Source: DASYUM01 sp036001225
GTDB taxonomy: Bacteria; Methylomirabilota; Methylomirabilia; Rokubacteriales; DASRDR01
NCBI GenBank assembly: GCA_036001225.1
Contig: DASYUM010000108.1
Span: 1-9,316, forward strand
Reading direction: 5' to 3'
DNA: 9,316 nucleotides
Shown here: positions 1 to 6,432 of the stretch, piece by piece
Numbering within the stretch: the first letter of the stretch is position 1
Layout of the letters: each line of letters starts with the position of its first letter
Program-made: the position numbers and the translations under genes
Notes under the pieces: generated by a model
Told to the model about the DNA's origin: nothing
Seen by the model: only the letters and a program-made list of their open reading frames with translations
Database searches by the model: none

Positions 1-1
1 G

Positions 2-892
2 GTGGCGCCGCTCCTGGCCGATGCGCTGCAGGCGGCCGCGGGCGCGCTCGCCGGGGACCGGTTCCGGCCCGCCGAGCTCGCGGCCCGGCTACACCGGCGG
101 CTGCCGAACCTGGGCCCGATTCTGGTATCGGGCGGGGGGGCGCGCCTGGCCGCCGCCTTGGCCATCCTGGTCTGGCTCGTCGGGGCCTGGGGGAGTTTCC
201 TCGACCCGGTCAGCGACCCGTTTCTGCTCGACCTCAACGAGCGGCGCTACCCGGAGCGGACGATGACCTTCATCAAAGCGGAGCGGCTGCCGGCGCCGCT
301 GTTCAACGCCAATGCCTGGGGGGGGTTCGAGTTGTGGCGGCTGTATCCCGACTACCGCGTCTTCATCGACCGCCGAACCCACGTGTATGGCCGGGAAATA
401 CTCCAGGACTTCTTCGAGGTCACCACGATCGGCCCCCGCTGGCAGGCCGTCCTCGACAAGTGGAACATCCAGACGGTGCTGACCGATCGAGGCTCCAAGC
501 TCACCCAGGTTCTCCTCGCGGTCGGCGGCTGGCACCTCGTCTTCGCCGAGCGGGACGCCGCCGTCTTCGTGCGGGAGACGCCAGCTCACCAGCCGCTGCT
601 GGCCCGCCTTCCCCCGGTCACGATGGAGGTTGCCCGCCCTGAGGTCACGCGGGCGCTGGCGGCCGGGCTTTCGGCGGCGGAGACCGGGGACACCGAGGCG
701 GCAATCCGCCACTACCGCGAGGCCCTGACGCTCGTCCCGGACCATCCGGTGGCGCTGATGAGCCTGGGGCTCCTGCAGCAGGAGCGGGGCCGCACCTTCG
801 AGGCCCGAGCCCTGTTCGAGCGGATCGTCGAACTCTATCGCGACGGTGAGCTGGTCCAGCAGGCCCGGGGTCGGCTCGAGAAGCTCCGGTGA
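2..892 (+). CDS. C-terminal part of a polytopic membrane protein with a TPR tail (5' end outside window)
   Basis: The reading frame is open from the first bases of the window, so the GTG at 2 is probably an internal Val codon and the true start lies upstream. Numbering from that codon, there is one clear hydrophobic segment at about residues 47-65, likely the last of several membrane helices. A soluble region follows at about 70-205 with the pattern LFNANAWGGFELWRLYP then VFIDRR and VYG (residues 100-130). That pattern is common in the extracytoplasmic C-terminal part of GT-C-like bacterial membrane proteins. Residues 217-284 form about two tetratricopeptide repeats (AAIRHYREAL, then EARALFERIVELY), usually protein-protein interaction modules. 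The stop at 890-892 overlaps the GTG of the next gene, so the two are probably co-transcribed. A role in envelope polysaccharide or protein glycosylation is inferred. No catalytic residues can be assigned from this fragment. Confidence 0.75.
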   Translation: MAPLLADALQAAAGALAGDRFRPAELAARLHRRLPNLGPILVSGGGARLAAALAILVWLVGAWGSFLDPVSDPFLLDLNERRYPERTMTFIKAERLPAPLFNANAWGGFELWRLYPDYRVFIDRRTHVYGREILQDFFEVTTIGPRWQAVLDKWNIQTVLTDRGSKLTQVLLAVGGWHLVFAERDAAVFVRETPAHQPLLARLPPVTMEVARPEVTRALAAGLSAAETGDTEAAIRHYREALTLVPDHPVALMSLGLLQQERGRTFEARALFERIVELYRDGELVQQARGRLEKLR

Positions 893-2973
893 AAAGGGGC
901 CGGGTCGACCAGCCCCAATCGACCGACCTCAGCGCACCGCTACCGCGCTCCGGATCGATGAAGGGCATCGCCATCGCGGCCGGCGCCCTGGCCCTCACGC
1001 TGGTCGTCAGCTGGCCGCTCGCCCGCTGTTTCGACACGTGCCTCGGCGCCTCCGAAGATCCCATTCTCTCCGTCTATTTCCTGCGCTGGCTGGTCCACAG
1101 TCTCACCACGCCTGGCGTGCCGCTGTTGGACGCCACCATCTTCGCTCCCTACCGGCGTACTCTGGCGCTCGGCGAGTACATTCCGACGCACGCGGCGCTG
1201 GCATTCCCGGCGATCGTGACCACGGGCAACCCGATCGTCGGCCACAACGTCGTCGTGGTGCTCGGTTACATGCTGGCCGCCCTGGGAACCGCCGCGCTGG
1301 CTTCCCACCTCACCGGAGCGACGGGCCCGGCTCTCCTGGCGGGCCTGATCTTCGCCTACTCGCCACGCCTGCTCCATCAGGCGCACAACCTCCAGACCAT
1401 GTCCACCATGTGGTTCCCCTGGCTCTTCCTGGCCCTCGAGCGATTCTGCGAGCGGCCGACCTGGACGGCGGCGGGCGTGGTGGCCGCCGTCGGGCTCGCA
1501 ATCGCGGGATCGAGCATGATTGCCTTCGCCTTTGCCGCGGTCGCCGGCCTGATCTTCCTCGCCGCCGCAGTCTCCGGGGGCAGCCGGCCGTTCGGCCGGA
1601 CGCATCTCGTCCGGCTGATCGGCGTCGGGGTCCCCGCCGCAGTCCTGATTGCCGCATACGTCGCGCCCTATCGCGCGCTGGCGCGGGAGTGGAGACTGGG
1701 CCGCACGCTGGCGGAGGTGGAGCGGCATTCCGTCTCGGTGGGCGATTACCTGGGGGTTCCGCCCGAGCACCTGTTGCATCGTCTCCTGGGCGTGGGCCAC
1801 GTGGTCGATCTCGACCACGAGGCGCTCTTCCCCGGGATCGTGGTGACCGCACTCGTCGTGGCCGGCCTGGTGGCCGTCGCCGGGGGACCACGCGGCCTGC
1901 GCCAGAGACTCTTTCCCTACCTGGTAATGGCGTGCGCGTCCGGAGTCCTCGCGTTCGGGCCGAGCCTGGAGACCCCGTGGGGACGACTGGCCCTCCCCTA
2001 CCGCGCGCTCTACGGGATCGTCCCCGGGTTCGACGCCATCCGCACCCCGCGACGCTTCGCGGGATTCCTCGCGCTGGGCGTCGCGCTCCTGGCGGCGACG
2101 GGGGCGGCGTGGCTGATCGCACGCCTCCGCCCGATCCGGCCCCGTCTCGTGCTGGCCAGCCTCGCGGTGGTGATCCTGATCGAATCGGTGTGCGTCCCGT
2201 TTCCCGGCGCCGTGCGAAGTCTGCCCGCGACAGCCCTCCCCGAGGTCTACCGCTGGCTCGCCGAGCAAGATCCGCGGACGGTGGCGCTCGAGCTACCGAT
2301 GGTCGGGAACCAGGTGAAGCTGATGGCGGCCGCCCTCCACCTGCGGCGCACCGTGAACGGCTGGTCGAGCTACATGCCGCCGCACTACCACGCCCTGGTC
2401 CGAGCGATGATGAGTTTCCCCGACGACCGCACCATCGCGCTCATCCAGGGGCTGCACCCGGACGTGGTCATCGTCGACCGTCGGTGGCTCGATCCCGCGC
2501 GGGCTGAGGCTCTCGCCGGGCGTAACCGGCAGCTGTGGCTGGCGCGGGCATTCGATGATCACCTGGTGTTCCGGGTCGAAGCCGGAGCGGCACCGGGACT
2601 CGAGGAGCTCGAGGCGACCGCCGATGTCGCGCGCCCTCCCGGGGACCAGTCCTGGCAGGCCTGTGTGACCGTGCGGAATGCGGGCCCGCGTCACGTGCCG
2701 CTCTACCCCCTCCGCCGGCTCCGGCTCGACGTCGGGGAGGCGGCCGGCGGCCGGCCGACCAGCTCGACGAATTGGCTGCCGCTCGATCTCGCTCCGGGCG
2801 CGGGGCACACCGAGTGCGTGCCGCTGCGCTCCGCGCCCGGAGTTCTGCGCATCACGGGTGAGATCGAGGGTGGGGGCCGCGTGTACCGCTTCGTGGTGGT
2901 CCCGACCGGCGCGCCTCAGCACCCCGTCCTGTCCCGCGAGGCCTACTCCTCGGACGAGGGCGGGCCGGGGTGA
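889..2973 (+). CDS. Polytopic GT-C/YfhO-like membrane protein, probable envelope glycosyltransferase
   Basis: This is a protein of 694 residues if it starts at the GTG of the GTGA overlap with the upstream stop, or 671 residues from the ATG at 958. The later start places Met directly before the first membrane helix, but neither start has a strong Shine-Dalgarno site (a weak GAGAAG lies before 889). On the long numbering, about 11-12 hydrophobic segments run from 24 to 435. An acidic pair, E56-D57, sits in the first extracytoplasmic loop, where GT-C enzymes carry their catalytic Asp. The motif PGFDAIRTPRRFAGFLAL (379-396) is typical of large YfhO/GT-C-like proteins of this kind. The C-terminal soluble part has VALELPM (465-471), VNGWSSYMPPHY (489-500) and HPDVVIVD (523-530), also a recurrent signature. 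Residues 580-690 look like a beta-rich domain. Transfer from a lipid-linked sugar on the outer face of the membrane is inferred. The acceptor is unknown. Confidence 0.72.
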   Translation: MKRGRVDQPQSTDLSAPLPRSGSMKGIAIAAGALALTLVVSWPLARCFDTCLGASEDPILSVYFLRWLVHSLTTPGVPLLDATIFAPYRRTLALGEYIPTHAALAFPAIVTTGNPIVGHNVVVVLGYMLAALGTAALASHLTGATGPALLAGLIFAYSPRLLHQAHNLQTMSTMWFPWLFLALERFCERPTWTAAGVVAAVGLAIAGSSMIAFAFAAVAGLIFLAAAVSGGSRPFGRTHLVRLIGVGVPAAVLIAAYVAPYRALAREWRLGRTLAEVERHSVSVGDYLGVPPEHLLHRLLGVGHVVDLDHEALFPGIVVTALVVAGLVAVAGGPRGLRQRLFPYLVMACASGVLAFGPSLETPWGRLALPYRALYGIVPGFDAIRTPRRFAGFLALGVALLAATGAAWLIARLRPIRPRLVLASLAVVILIESVCVPFPGAVRSLPATALPEVYRWLAEQDPRTVALELPMVGNQVKLMAAALHLRRTVNGWSSYMPPHYHALVRAMMSFPDDRTIALIQGLHPDVVIVDRRWLDPARAEALAGRNRQLWLARAFDDHLVFRVEAGAAPGLEELEATADVARPPGDQSWQACVTVRNAGPRHVPLYPLRRLRLDVGEAAGGRPTSSTNWLPLDLAPGAGHTECVPLRSAPGVLRITGEIEGGGRVYRFVVVPTGAPQHPVLSREAYSSDEGGPG

Positions 2974-3021
2974 CGGCCTCGAGCCGCACGGCGGCGACCG
3001 GCCGGGCGGGATTGCGTCCTG

Positions 3022-3049
3022 GTGACGTGGGTGGGGGCTTTGATACAAT
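3022..3049 (+). promoter_or_regulatory. Sigma-70-type promoter for the 3100-5172 operon
   Basis: The -35 candidate GTGACG (3022-3027, four of six matches to TTGACA) is separated by 16 bases from TACAAT (3044-3049, five of six matches to TATAAT). The -10 box is preceded by TG at 3041-3042, giving the extended -10 form TGnTACAAT. The AT-rich box stands out in a GC-rich gap and lies about 50 bases before the GTG at 3100. The predicted transcript start is near 3055-3057. Confidence 0.6.
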
Positions 3050-3060
3050 CCGAGGACACA

Positions 3061-3077
3061 CCGGCGCGGTTCGCCGG
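3061..3077 (+). other. Small hairpin at the predicted 5' end of the pilD operon transcript
   Basis: CCGGCG (3061-3066) and CGCCGG (3072-3077) form a perfect 6-base-pair stem around a 5-base loop CGGTT. It begins about five bases after the predicted transcript start and ends before the ribosome-binding region. Such 5' hairpins can stabilise mRNA, but in DNA this GC-rich a short stem may arise by chance. Confidence 0.35.
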
Positions 3078-3099
3078 CTGAGGCGGGGGTGGTGACCTC

Positions 3100-3399
3100 G
3101 TGAGAGATCGTATCGAGACCGTCGCTCTCGAAGGTCAGAACCTCCGAGTCGCGGCGCGAGAGCCGCTCGGGGTGGATGCTCGCCTGTTGGCGCTGGCTGC
3201 GGCCATCCGGGTCTTCGAACGGTATCCGGTTCTCGCCCAGCTGACCCTGACTGCGGGCGGCAGCGACGTCGTCGTCTCCCGGGACGAGGTCACCCGGCTC
3301 CTCGGCCCCGACGGATTCGCGCCGCTCAAGGATCGCGAGCGGTTCCGGGAGGTGCTCGCCCGCGGCCTGGCCCGCGAGGGCCCGGAGGCGCCGGCGTGA
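3100..3399 (+). CDS. Unrecognised 99-residue protein leading the pilD operon
   Basis: I do not recognise the family. The frame opens with GTG at 3100, preceded by the purine-rich stretch AGGCGGGGGTGGTGA (3081-3095), and ends in a GTGA overlap with the prepilin peptidase gene. This argues that it is a real, translationally coupled gene. The protein is soluble, with no signal peptide or membrane segment. The visible pattern suggests beta (about 6-20), helix (24-43, LLALAAAIRVFERYP), beta (47-58), helix (59-66, RDEVTRLLG), then a charged C-terminal helix (73-93). The small alpha/beta shape and first position in the operon could suit a regulatory or assembly-accessory role. That is a guess from context only. 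The operon promoter lies about 50 bases upstream. Confidence 0.7.
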   Translation: MRDRIETVALEGQNLRVAAREPLGVDARLLALAAAIRVFERYPVLAQLTLTAGGSDVVVSRDEVTRLLGPDGFAPLKDRERFREVLARGLAREGPEAPA

Positions 3400-4184
3400 C
3401 GGCGACGCTGTCCGGCGGCCTCCCCCCGGTGTTCGCGTGGACACTGGTGGCGGTCATCGCCGCCGTGCTGGGAAGCTTTCTCAATGTCTGCATCTCGCGC
3501 CTCCCCGCCGGCGAAAGCATCGTCTCGCCCCCTTCCCACTGCCCGCGCTGCCAGACGCCGATCCGCTCCTACGACAACATCCCGCTCCTTTCGTTCGCGG
3601 TCCTTCGAGGGCGCTGCCGGGGCTGCCGGGCCCCCATTTCCTGGCGGTACCCGATCGTGGAGGCGCTGGCCGTCGTGATCGGGTTGCTCGCCCTCGGGAG
3701 TTTCGGCCTGAGCTGGGACGGGCTGCGCGTGTTCGTTCTCGGGCTCCTGCTGGTGGCCGCCACCTTTACCGACTTCGAGACCCATCTCATTCCCGACGCC
3801 ATCACGCTCCCCGGCATCGGCCTGGGGCTGCTCTTCCAGCTCTACCCCTCCCCCCGCGGGCTCATCGACGGACTCGTCGGCGCCCTGGTCGCCGGGGGCC
3901 TCTTCTACCTGATTGCCTGGCTGAGCCCGAAGGTCTTCGGCCGGGAAGGGATGGGCGGGGGCGACATCAAGCTGGCCGCCATGATGGGGGCGTTCCTCGG
4001 CTGGAAGCTGGTCCTGGTCGCGATCTATTTCGGGGTCATGACCGGCGGTCTCTGTGCGGTCCTGCTGCTCGTGGCCCGGCAACGGCGGCTCGGTCAGTAC
4101 CTGGCCTTCGGCCCGTTCCTCGCCCTGGGCGGGGTGGCCGCCGCGTTTTGGGGCCGTCCGGTGCTCGCCTGGTACCTGGGGTAG
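3396..4184 (+). CDS. pilD: Prepilin peptidase / N-methyltransferase (A24 family)
   Basis: This membrane aspartic protease cleaves the short leader of type IV prepilins and pseudopilins after Gly and, in two-domain members like this one, N-methylates the new first residue. The 262-residue length is normal. The N-terminal domain has a membrane helix (about 13-35) and the cytoplasmic zinc-type cysteine pairs CPRC (C49, C52) and CRGC (C74, C77). The catalytic aspartates are D126 in TDFETHLIPDAITLP and D190 in GMGGGDIKL. Their spacing of 64 residues equals that of the active-site pair D125/D189 known in Vibrio cholerae TcpJ. Further helices fill 88-260. The GTG start is set by the GTGA overlap with the preceding gene and by GGAGG at 3384-3388, seven bases upstream. 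Its expected substrates, the four pseudopilins at 5511-9166, are encoded just downstream. GspO is the equivalent name in type II secretion, but the pilin order here favours a pilus. Confidence 0.95.
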   Translation: MTATLSGGLPPVFAWTLVAVIAAVLGSFLNVCISRLPAGESIVSPPSHCPRCQTPIRSYDNIPLLSFAVLRGRCRGCRAPISWRYPIVEALAVVIGLLALGSFGLSWDGLRVFVLGLLLVAATFTDFETHLIPDAITLPGIGLGLLFQLYPSPRGLIDGLVGALVAGGLFYLIAWLSPKVFGREGMGGGDIKLAAMMGAFLGWKLVLVAIYFGVMTGGLCAVLLLVARQRRLGQYLAFGPFLALGGVAAAFWGRPVLAWYLG

Positions 4185-4188
4185 CGCC

Positions 4189-5172
4189 GTGGCCACAGCG
4201 TCCGGACCCCCGGCCTCGACCCGCCTGGCGGCCCCAGCCCCCCCCGCGTCGACGCGGCGGCGCCTCGGCGTCGCCCTCGGCATCGAGATCGGGCTGGCGA
4301 TCGTCGCGGCCGCCGCCCTGGCCCTGGTACTCCTGGGGTGGTCGGGGGCACTTCCCGTCCTCGTCGGGGCCACCCTGGTGCTCGGGCTCGTCCAGGTCGC
4401 CGTGCTCCTCCGCGCCCGCGAGGAGGCCGCCAGCGGTGTCCCGCTGGCCGCGCCGGCGACCTCGCCGCTGACCGGCGTCGATCAACCCGAAGTCGCGCAA
4501 GAGCTGCGGGCCTTCCTGGCCGCGGGCCCGAGCGACGAGGTCGGCACCCTGATGCGCGAGTTCACGCGGATCCTGGAGGTGCTCCAGGGGCAGGCCTCCC
4601 AGGTTCAGGACTACGCCGGGCGGTTCGAAGCGATCAACGAGGAACTGCGCAACGCCAACCTCCGGCTGCGTGAGCTCTCGCTCACCGACGAGCTGACCGA
4701 GATCGGGAACCGGCGCAACTTCGACGTGCGCATGCGGGAGGAGATCAACCGATCCAGCCGATTCGGTCACGCCTTCAGCCTGCTCCTGCTCGACATCGAT
4801 CAGTTCAAGCGCTTCAACGACGAGTTCGGACACCCCCAGGGTGACGCCGTCCTCCGCGGCCTCGGCGCCCTCATGCGCTCCATGTCCCGGGAGGGCGACG
4901 TCCCGTGCCGGATCGGCGGTGAGGAGTTCGCCTTCATCCTCCCCGAGACGGGAAAGGCCGACGCGATGGCGTTCGCGGAGCGGATGCGGCGGGGGGTGGA
5001 GGCGACGATCATGTCCCCCGATGGCCAGCGGTCCATTACCGTCAGCCTCGGCCTGGCGGCGTTCCCCGAGGACGGGAAGTCGCCGGAGGATCTCATCCGG
5101 GCGGCCGACGAGGCCCTCTACGAATCCAAGCACGCCGGGCGGAACCGGGTCACCGCCTACCTCCGCAAGTGA
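4189..5172 (+). CDS. Membrane-anchored diguanylate cyclase (GGDEF)
   Basis: The enzyme makes cyclic di-GMP from two GTP. With a GTG start at 4189, four bases after the pilD stop and seven after CTGGGG (4176-4181), it has 327 residues. A longer frame back to 4054 would read inside pilD and gives a non-hydrophobic, arginine-rich N-terminus, so I rejected it. Order of parts: a Pro/Ala-rich cytoplasmic start (1-25), two membrane helices (about 27-50 and 54-75), a linker, a probable coiled coil (about 128-165), then a GGDEF domain (166-327). Visible catalytic features are LLLDIDQFKRFND with metal-binding D202, the active-site loop GGEEF (243-247), and the inhibitory I-site RxxD (R234-D237) exactly five residues before it. 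The enzyme therefore looks active and product-inhibited. No PAS, GAF, HAMP or periplasmic sensor domain is evident. Position directly after pilD suggests that it links c-di-GMP to pilus function. Confidence 0.93.
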   Translation: MATASGPPASTRLAAPAPPASTRRRLGVALGIEIGLAIVAAAALALVLLGWSGALPVLVGATLVLGLVQVAVLLRAREEAASGVPLAAPATSPLTGVDQPEVAQELRAFLAAGPSDEVGTLMREFTRILEVLQGQASQVQDYAGRFEAINEELRNANLRLRELSLTDELTEIGNRRNFDVRMREEINRSSRFGHAFSLLLLDIDQFKRFNDEFGHPQGDAVLRGLGALMRSMSREGDVPCRIGGEEFAFILPETGKADAMAFAERMRRGVEATIMSPDGQRSITVSLGLAAFPEDGKSPEDLIRAADEALYESKHAGRNRVTAYLRK

Positions 5173-5359
5173 GCCCGCAGATGAGCCGCCCGGCCACTGG
5201 TGGAAATCCCCATCGCGCCCCGTCGCTCCCCGGCCGGCCGCTCCGCTGGCGATGGCGGAGTGCCGAAATACTGGCCAGAAGTTCCGCTTTTCGTCACCGC
5301 GGCGCCGAGCCCAATCGGGAAAGGCTCGTCTTGCCGAGCGGTTGCCCGCGGGCCCATCG

Positions 5360-5375
5360 TGGCCCTTTGCTTGCA
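5360..5375 (+). promoter_or_regulatory. Sigma-54 (-24/-12) promoter for the minor pilin operon
   Basis: TGGCCCTTTGCTTGCA matches the sigma-54 consensus TGGCACGNNNNTTGCW at all defined positions except two (A to C and G to T). The invariant GG (5361-5362) and GC (5373-5374) are separated by exactly ten bases, the spacing RpoN requires. It lies 136 bases before the first pilin ATG, with a predicted start near 5386. Known pilin genes in other bacteria (for example pilA of Pseudomonas aeruginosa) are driven by sigma-54 with PilS/PilR, which makes the context fitting. Confidence 0.68.
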
Positions 5376-5390
5376 TCCGCTGTTCGGGTT

Positions 5391-5412
5391 CGGTTGGAGA
5401 GCCGCTCCACCG
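5391..5412 (+). other. Hairpin in the predicted leader of the minor pilin mRNA
   Basis: TGGAG (5395-5399) pairs with CTCCA (5405-5409) around the loop AGCCG. Past a one-base bulge (T5394), CGG at 5391-5393 pairs with CCG at 5410-5412, for eight pairs in total. It would start about five bases after the sigma-54-predicted transcript start. The stem is moderate and could be fortuitous in this base composition. Confidence 0.3.
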
Positions 5413-5510
5413 CGCCGAAGGGCCACAACAGAAAAGATTGACAACCGGCCGGGGCCTGCGAGAGCCTGTGTGGTCTTTCGAACGCCTCGCGACGGTCGGG
5501 AGGAGGGCCC

Positions 5511-6023
5511 ATGAAGATGTGGCGCAACGGATCGGGGATGACCCTGGTGGAGCTGGTGGTGATCCTCGCCATCGTCGGGGTGCTGGCGGCCGCGGCCTAC
5601 AGCTCGCTGGGCAACATCGTCCAGGTGACCGAAGCCAAGGGCGCGGCCGAGCAGGTCGCGGCGGCCATCCGGCTCGGCCGCCAGTACGCCATCACCCGGG
5701 GTACCCAGCACTGCGTCCAGTTCGTGGGGACGCCCAACACCGGGTTCCGCATCCGGGAGGCCCCCGACAACACCAACTGCACCGGCATCAACGTCCTGCC
5801 GGCGCAGGGCGCCACCCCGGACTTCCGGACGATCGGCCACGGCCTGGCCATCCTCAGCCCCAACAACCTGGCCATCATCTTCGACGGCGTGGGCAACGTG
5901 AAGAACTTCGCCCCCGGCAACCCGACCGTGACACTGGTGGTGGACACGAACCCCCACACCTGCGAGAACAACATCCTGGTGACGCTGTACGGCGGCGTGC
6001 GCGTCAGCGTCGGCTCGTGCTAG
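5511..6023 (+). CDS. fimT: Minor pseudopilin, FimT/GspH type
   Basis: This 170-residue prepilin has a short basic leader ending in Gly9. The predicted PilD cleavage site is G9|M10, and MTLVELVVILAI supplies the conserved Glu5 of the mature protein (E14). The hydrophobic alpha1-N helix spans about 10-34 and also serves as the assembly helix. The body carries IIFDGVGN (122-129) and ends with LVTLYGGVRVSVGSC, resembling the FDxxGN and ITVSxxGRVRV-like strands of FimT/GspH proteins. It has four cysteines (C68, C90, C151, C170), suggesting two disulfides. The start is supported by GGGAGGAGG at 5498-5506. FimT/GspH proteins are minor components of the pilus or pseudopilus initiation complex, and some FimT proteins bind DNA during uptake. 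It is first in an operon of four pilin-like genes behind the sigma-54-type promoter. The exact subfamily name is less certain than the pseudopilin assignment. Confidence 0.88.
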   Translation: MKMWRNGSGMTLVELVVILAIVGVLAAAAYSSLGNIVQVTEAKGAAEQVAAAIRLGRQYAITRGTQHCVQFVGTPNTGFRIREAPDNTNCTGINVLPAQGATPDFRTIGHGLAILSPNNLAIIFDGVGNVKNFAPGNPTVTLVVDTNPHTCENNILVTLYGGVRVSVGSC

Positions 6024-6037
6024 GGGAGGAGCCAGCC

Positions 6038-6421
6038 ATGAGACACCTCAGGAACGGGCGCGGTGTGACCCTCCTCGAGCTGCTGCTCGCCATGTTCTTC
6101 CTGGCGGTCGCCCTGGTCGGCCTCGCCGCCTCCTTCCCGTACGCGATGTCCGGGGTCGTCGACGGAGGCTACCAGACGGCGGCGACGCTGCTGGCCCAGC
6201 AGTGCATCGAGGTGGCCAAGAGCATGCCCTACGATCGGCTGCCGATCGATCTGGTCCCCGCCTGTCCGGCCGCCCCCACGAACTACCCCGGGTTTACCCG
6301 GTCGGTGGTCGTGACGGCGGGGTCGCCCTCCGCGACCACGACCACCATCAACGTGCTGGTGACCTTCCGCGACCGGCAAGGCGTCAACCAGACCCGGCTC
6401 GTGACACTGCTGTCGGAGTAA
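6038..6421 (+). CDS. pilV: Minor pseudopilin, PilV/GspI type
   Basis: This 127-residue prepilin starts at the ATG at 6038, 14 bases after the fimT-like stop, with a strong GGGGAGGAG site at 6023-6031. The same frame is open far upstream, but it has no leader or ribosome site there. The leader MRHLRNGRG is cleaved at G9|V10. Mature Glu5 is E14 in VTLLELLLAMFFLAV, followed by a hydrophobic helix to about residue 34. The GLAASFPYAMSG stretch and the AATLLAQQCIEVAKSMPYD segment after the helix are typical of PilV/GspI-like minor pilins. The C-terminal strand (about 103-126, TINVLVTFRDRQG) fits the family's short beta-sheet. There are two cysteines (C56, C76), enough for one disulfide. In T4P and type II secretion, GspI-like subunits sit in the tip complex with GspJ- and GspK-like partners, which correspond to the next two genes. 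Confidence 0.87.
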   Translation: MRHLRNGRGVTLLELLLAMFFLAVALVGLAASFPYAMSGVVDGGYQTAATLLAQQCIEVAKSMPYDRLPIDLVPACPAAPTNYPGFTRSVVVTAGSPSATTTTINVLVTFRDRQGVNQTRLVTLLSE

Positions 6422-6432
6422 AGGGGGAGGCC

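Larger units (their letters stand above)
5173..5510. other. 338-base non-coding control region ahead of the minor pilin operon
   Basis: No convincing gene lies here. The short open frames lack ribosome-binding sites and are Arg/Pro/Ser-rich, as chance frames are. The region contains the sigma-54-type promoter at 5360-5375. Perfect palindromes occur at 5231-5240 (CGGCCGGCCG), 5271-5278 (CTGGCCAG) and 5344-5353 (GCCCGCGGGC). There is a weak stem CTCCGC/GCGGAG at 5241-5260. An AT-richer patch spans about 5263-5293. The first half is where upstream activator sites of an NtrC-type regulator would be expected. No hairpin followed by a T-run marks the end of the preceding gene. Confidence 0.6.

Noticed and set aside
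846..2507. Open + strand frame overlapping the GT-C-like gene in another phase
   Set aside because: The translation is Arg/Pro/Gly-rich and lacks hydrophobic or family patterns, and the overlapping frame at 889-2973 has clear membrane helices and motifs.
4054..4188. N-terminal extension of the diguanylate cyclase into pilD
   Set aside because: It would overlap pilD by about 130 bases and adds an Arg/Ser/Trp-rich stretch. GTG at 4189 has good spacing to CTGGGG and to the pilD stop.
5241..5260. CTCCGC/GCGGAG stem as terminator of the cyclase operon
   Set aside because: The stem is only six pairs with an eight-base loop and no T-run. Such stems are frequent by chance in this base composition.
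5272..5287. A second sigma-54 site (TGGCCAGAAGTTCCGC)
   Set aside because: The GG-to-GC distance is 12 bases instead of 10 and the -12 element lacks TTGC.
5438..5443. Perfect TTGACA as a sigma-70 -35 box for the pilin operon
   Set aside because: No acceptable -10 hexamer lies 15-19 bases downstream (the sequence there is GC-rich, GAGAGCC). A weak secondary promoter cannot be excluded.
5200..5514. Possible 104-residue gene (ATG 5200) in the gap before the pilins
   Set aside because: There is no ribosome site, the composition is Arg/Pro/Ser-rich, it covers the sigma-54 promoter, and it runs into the pilin start codon. Best read as a chance frame.
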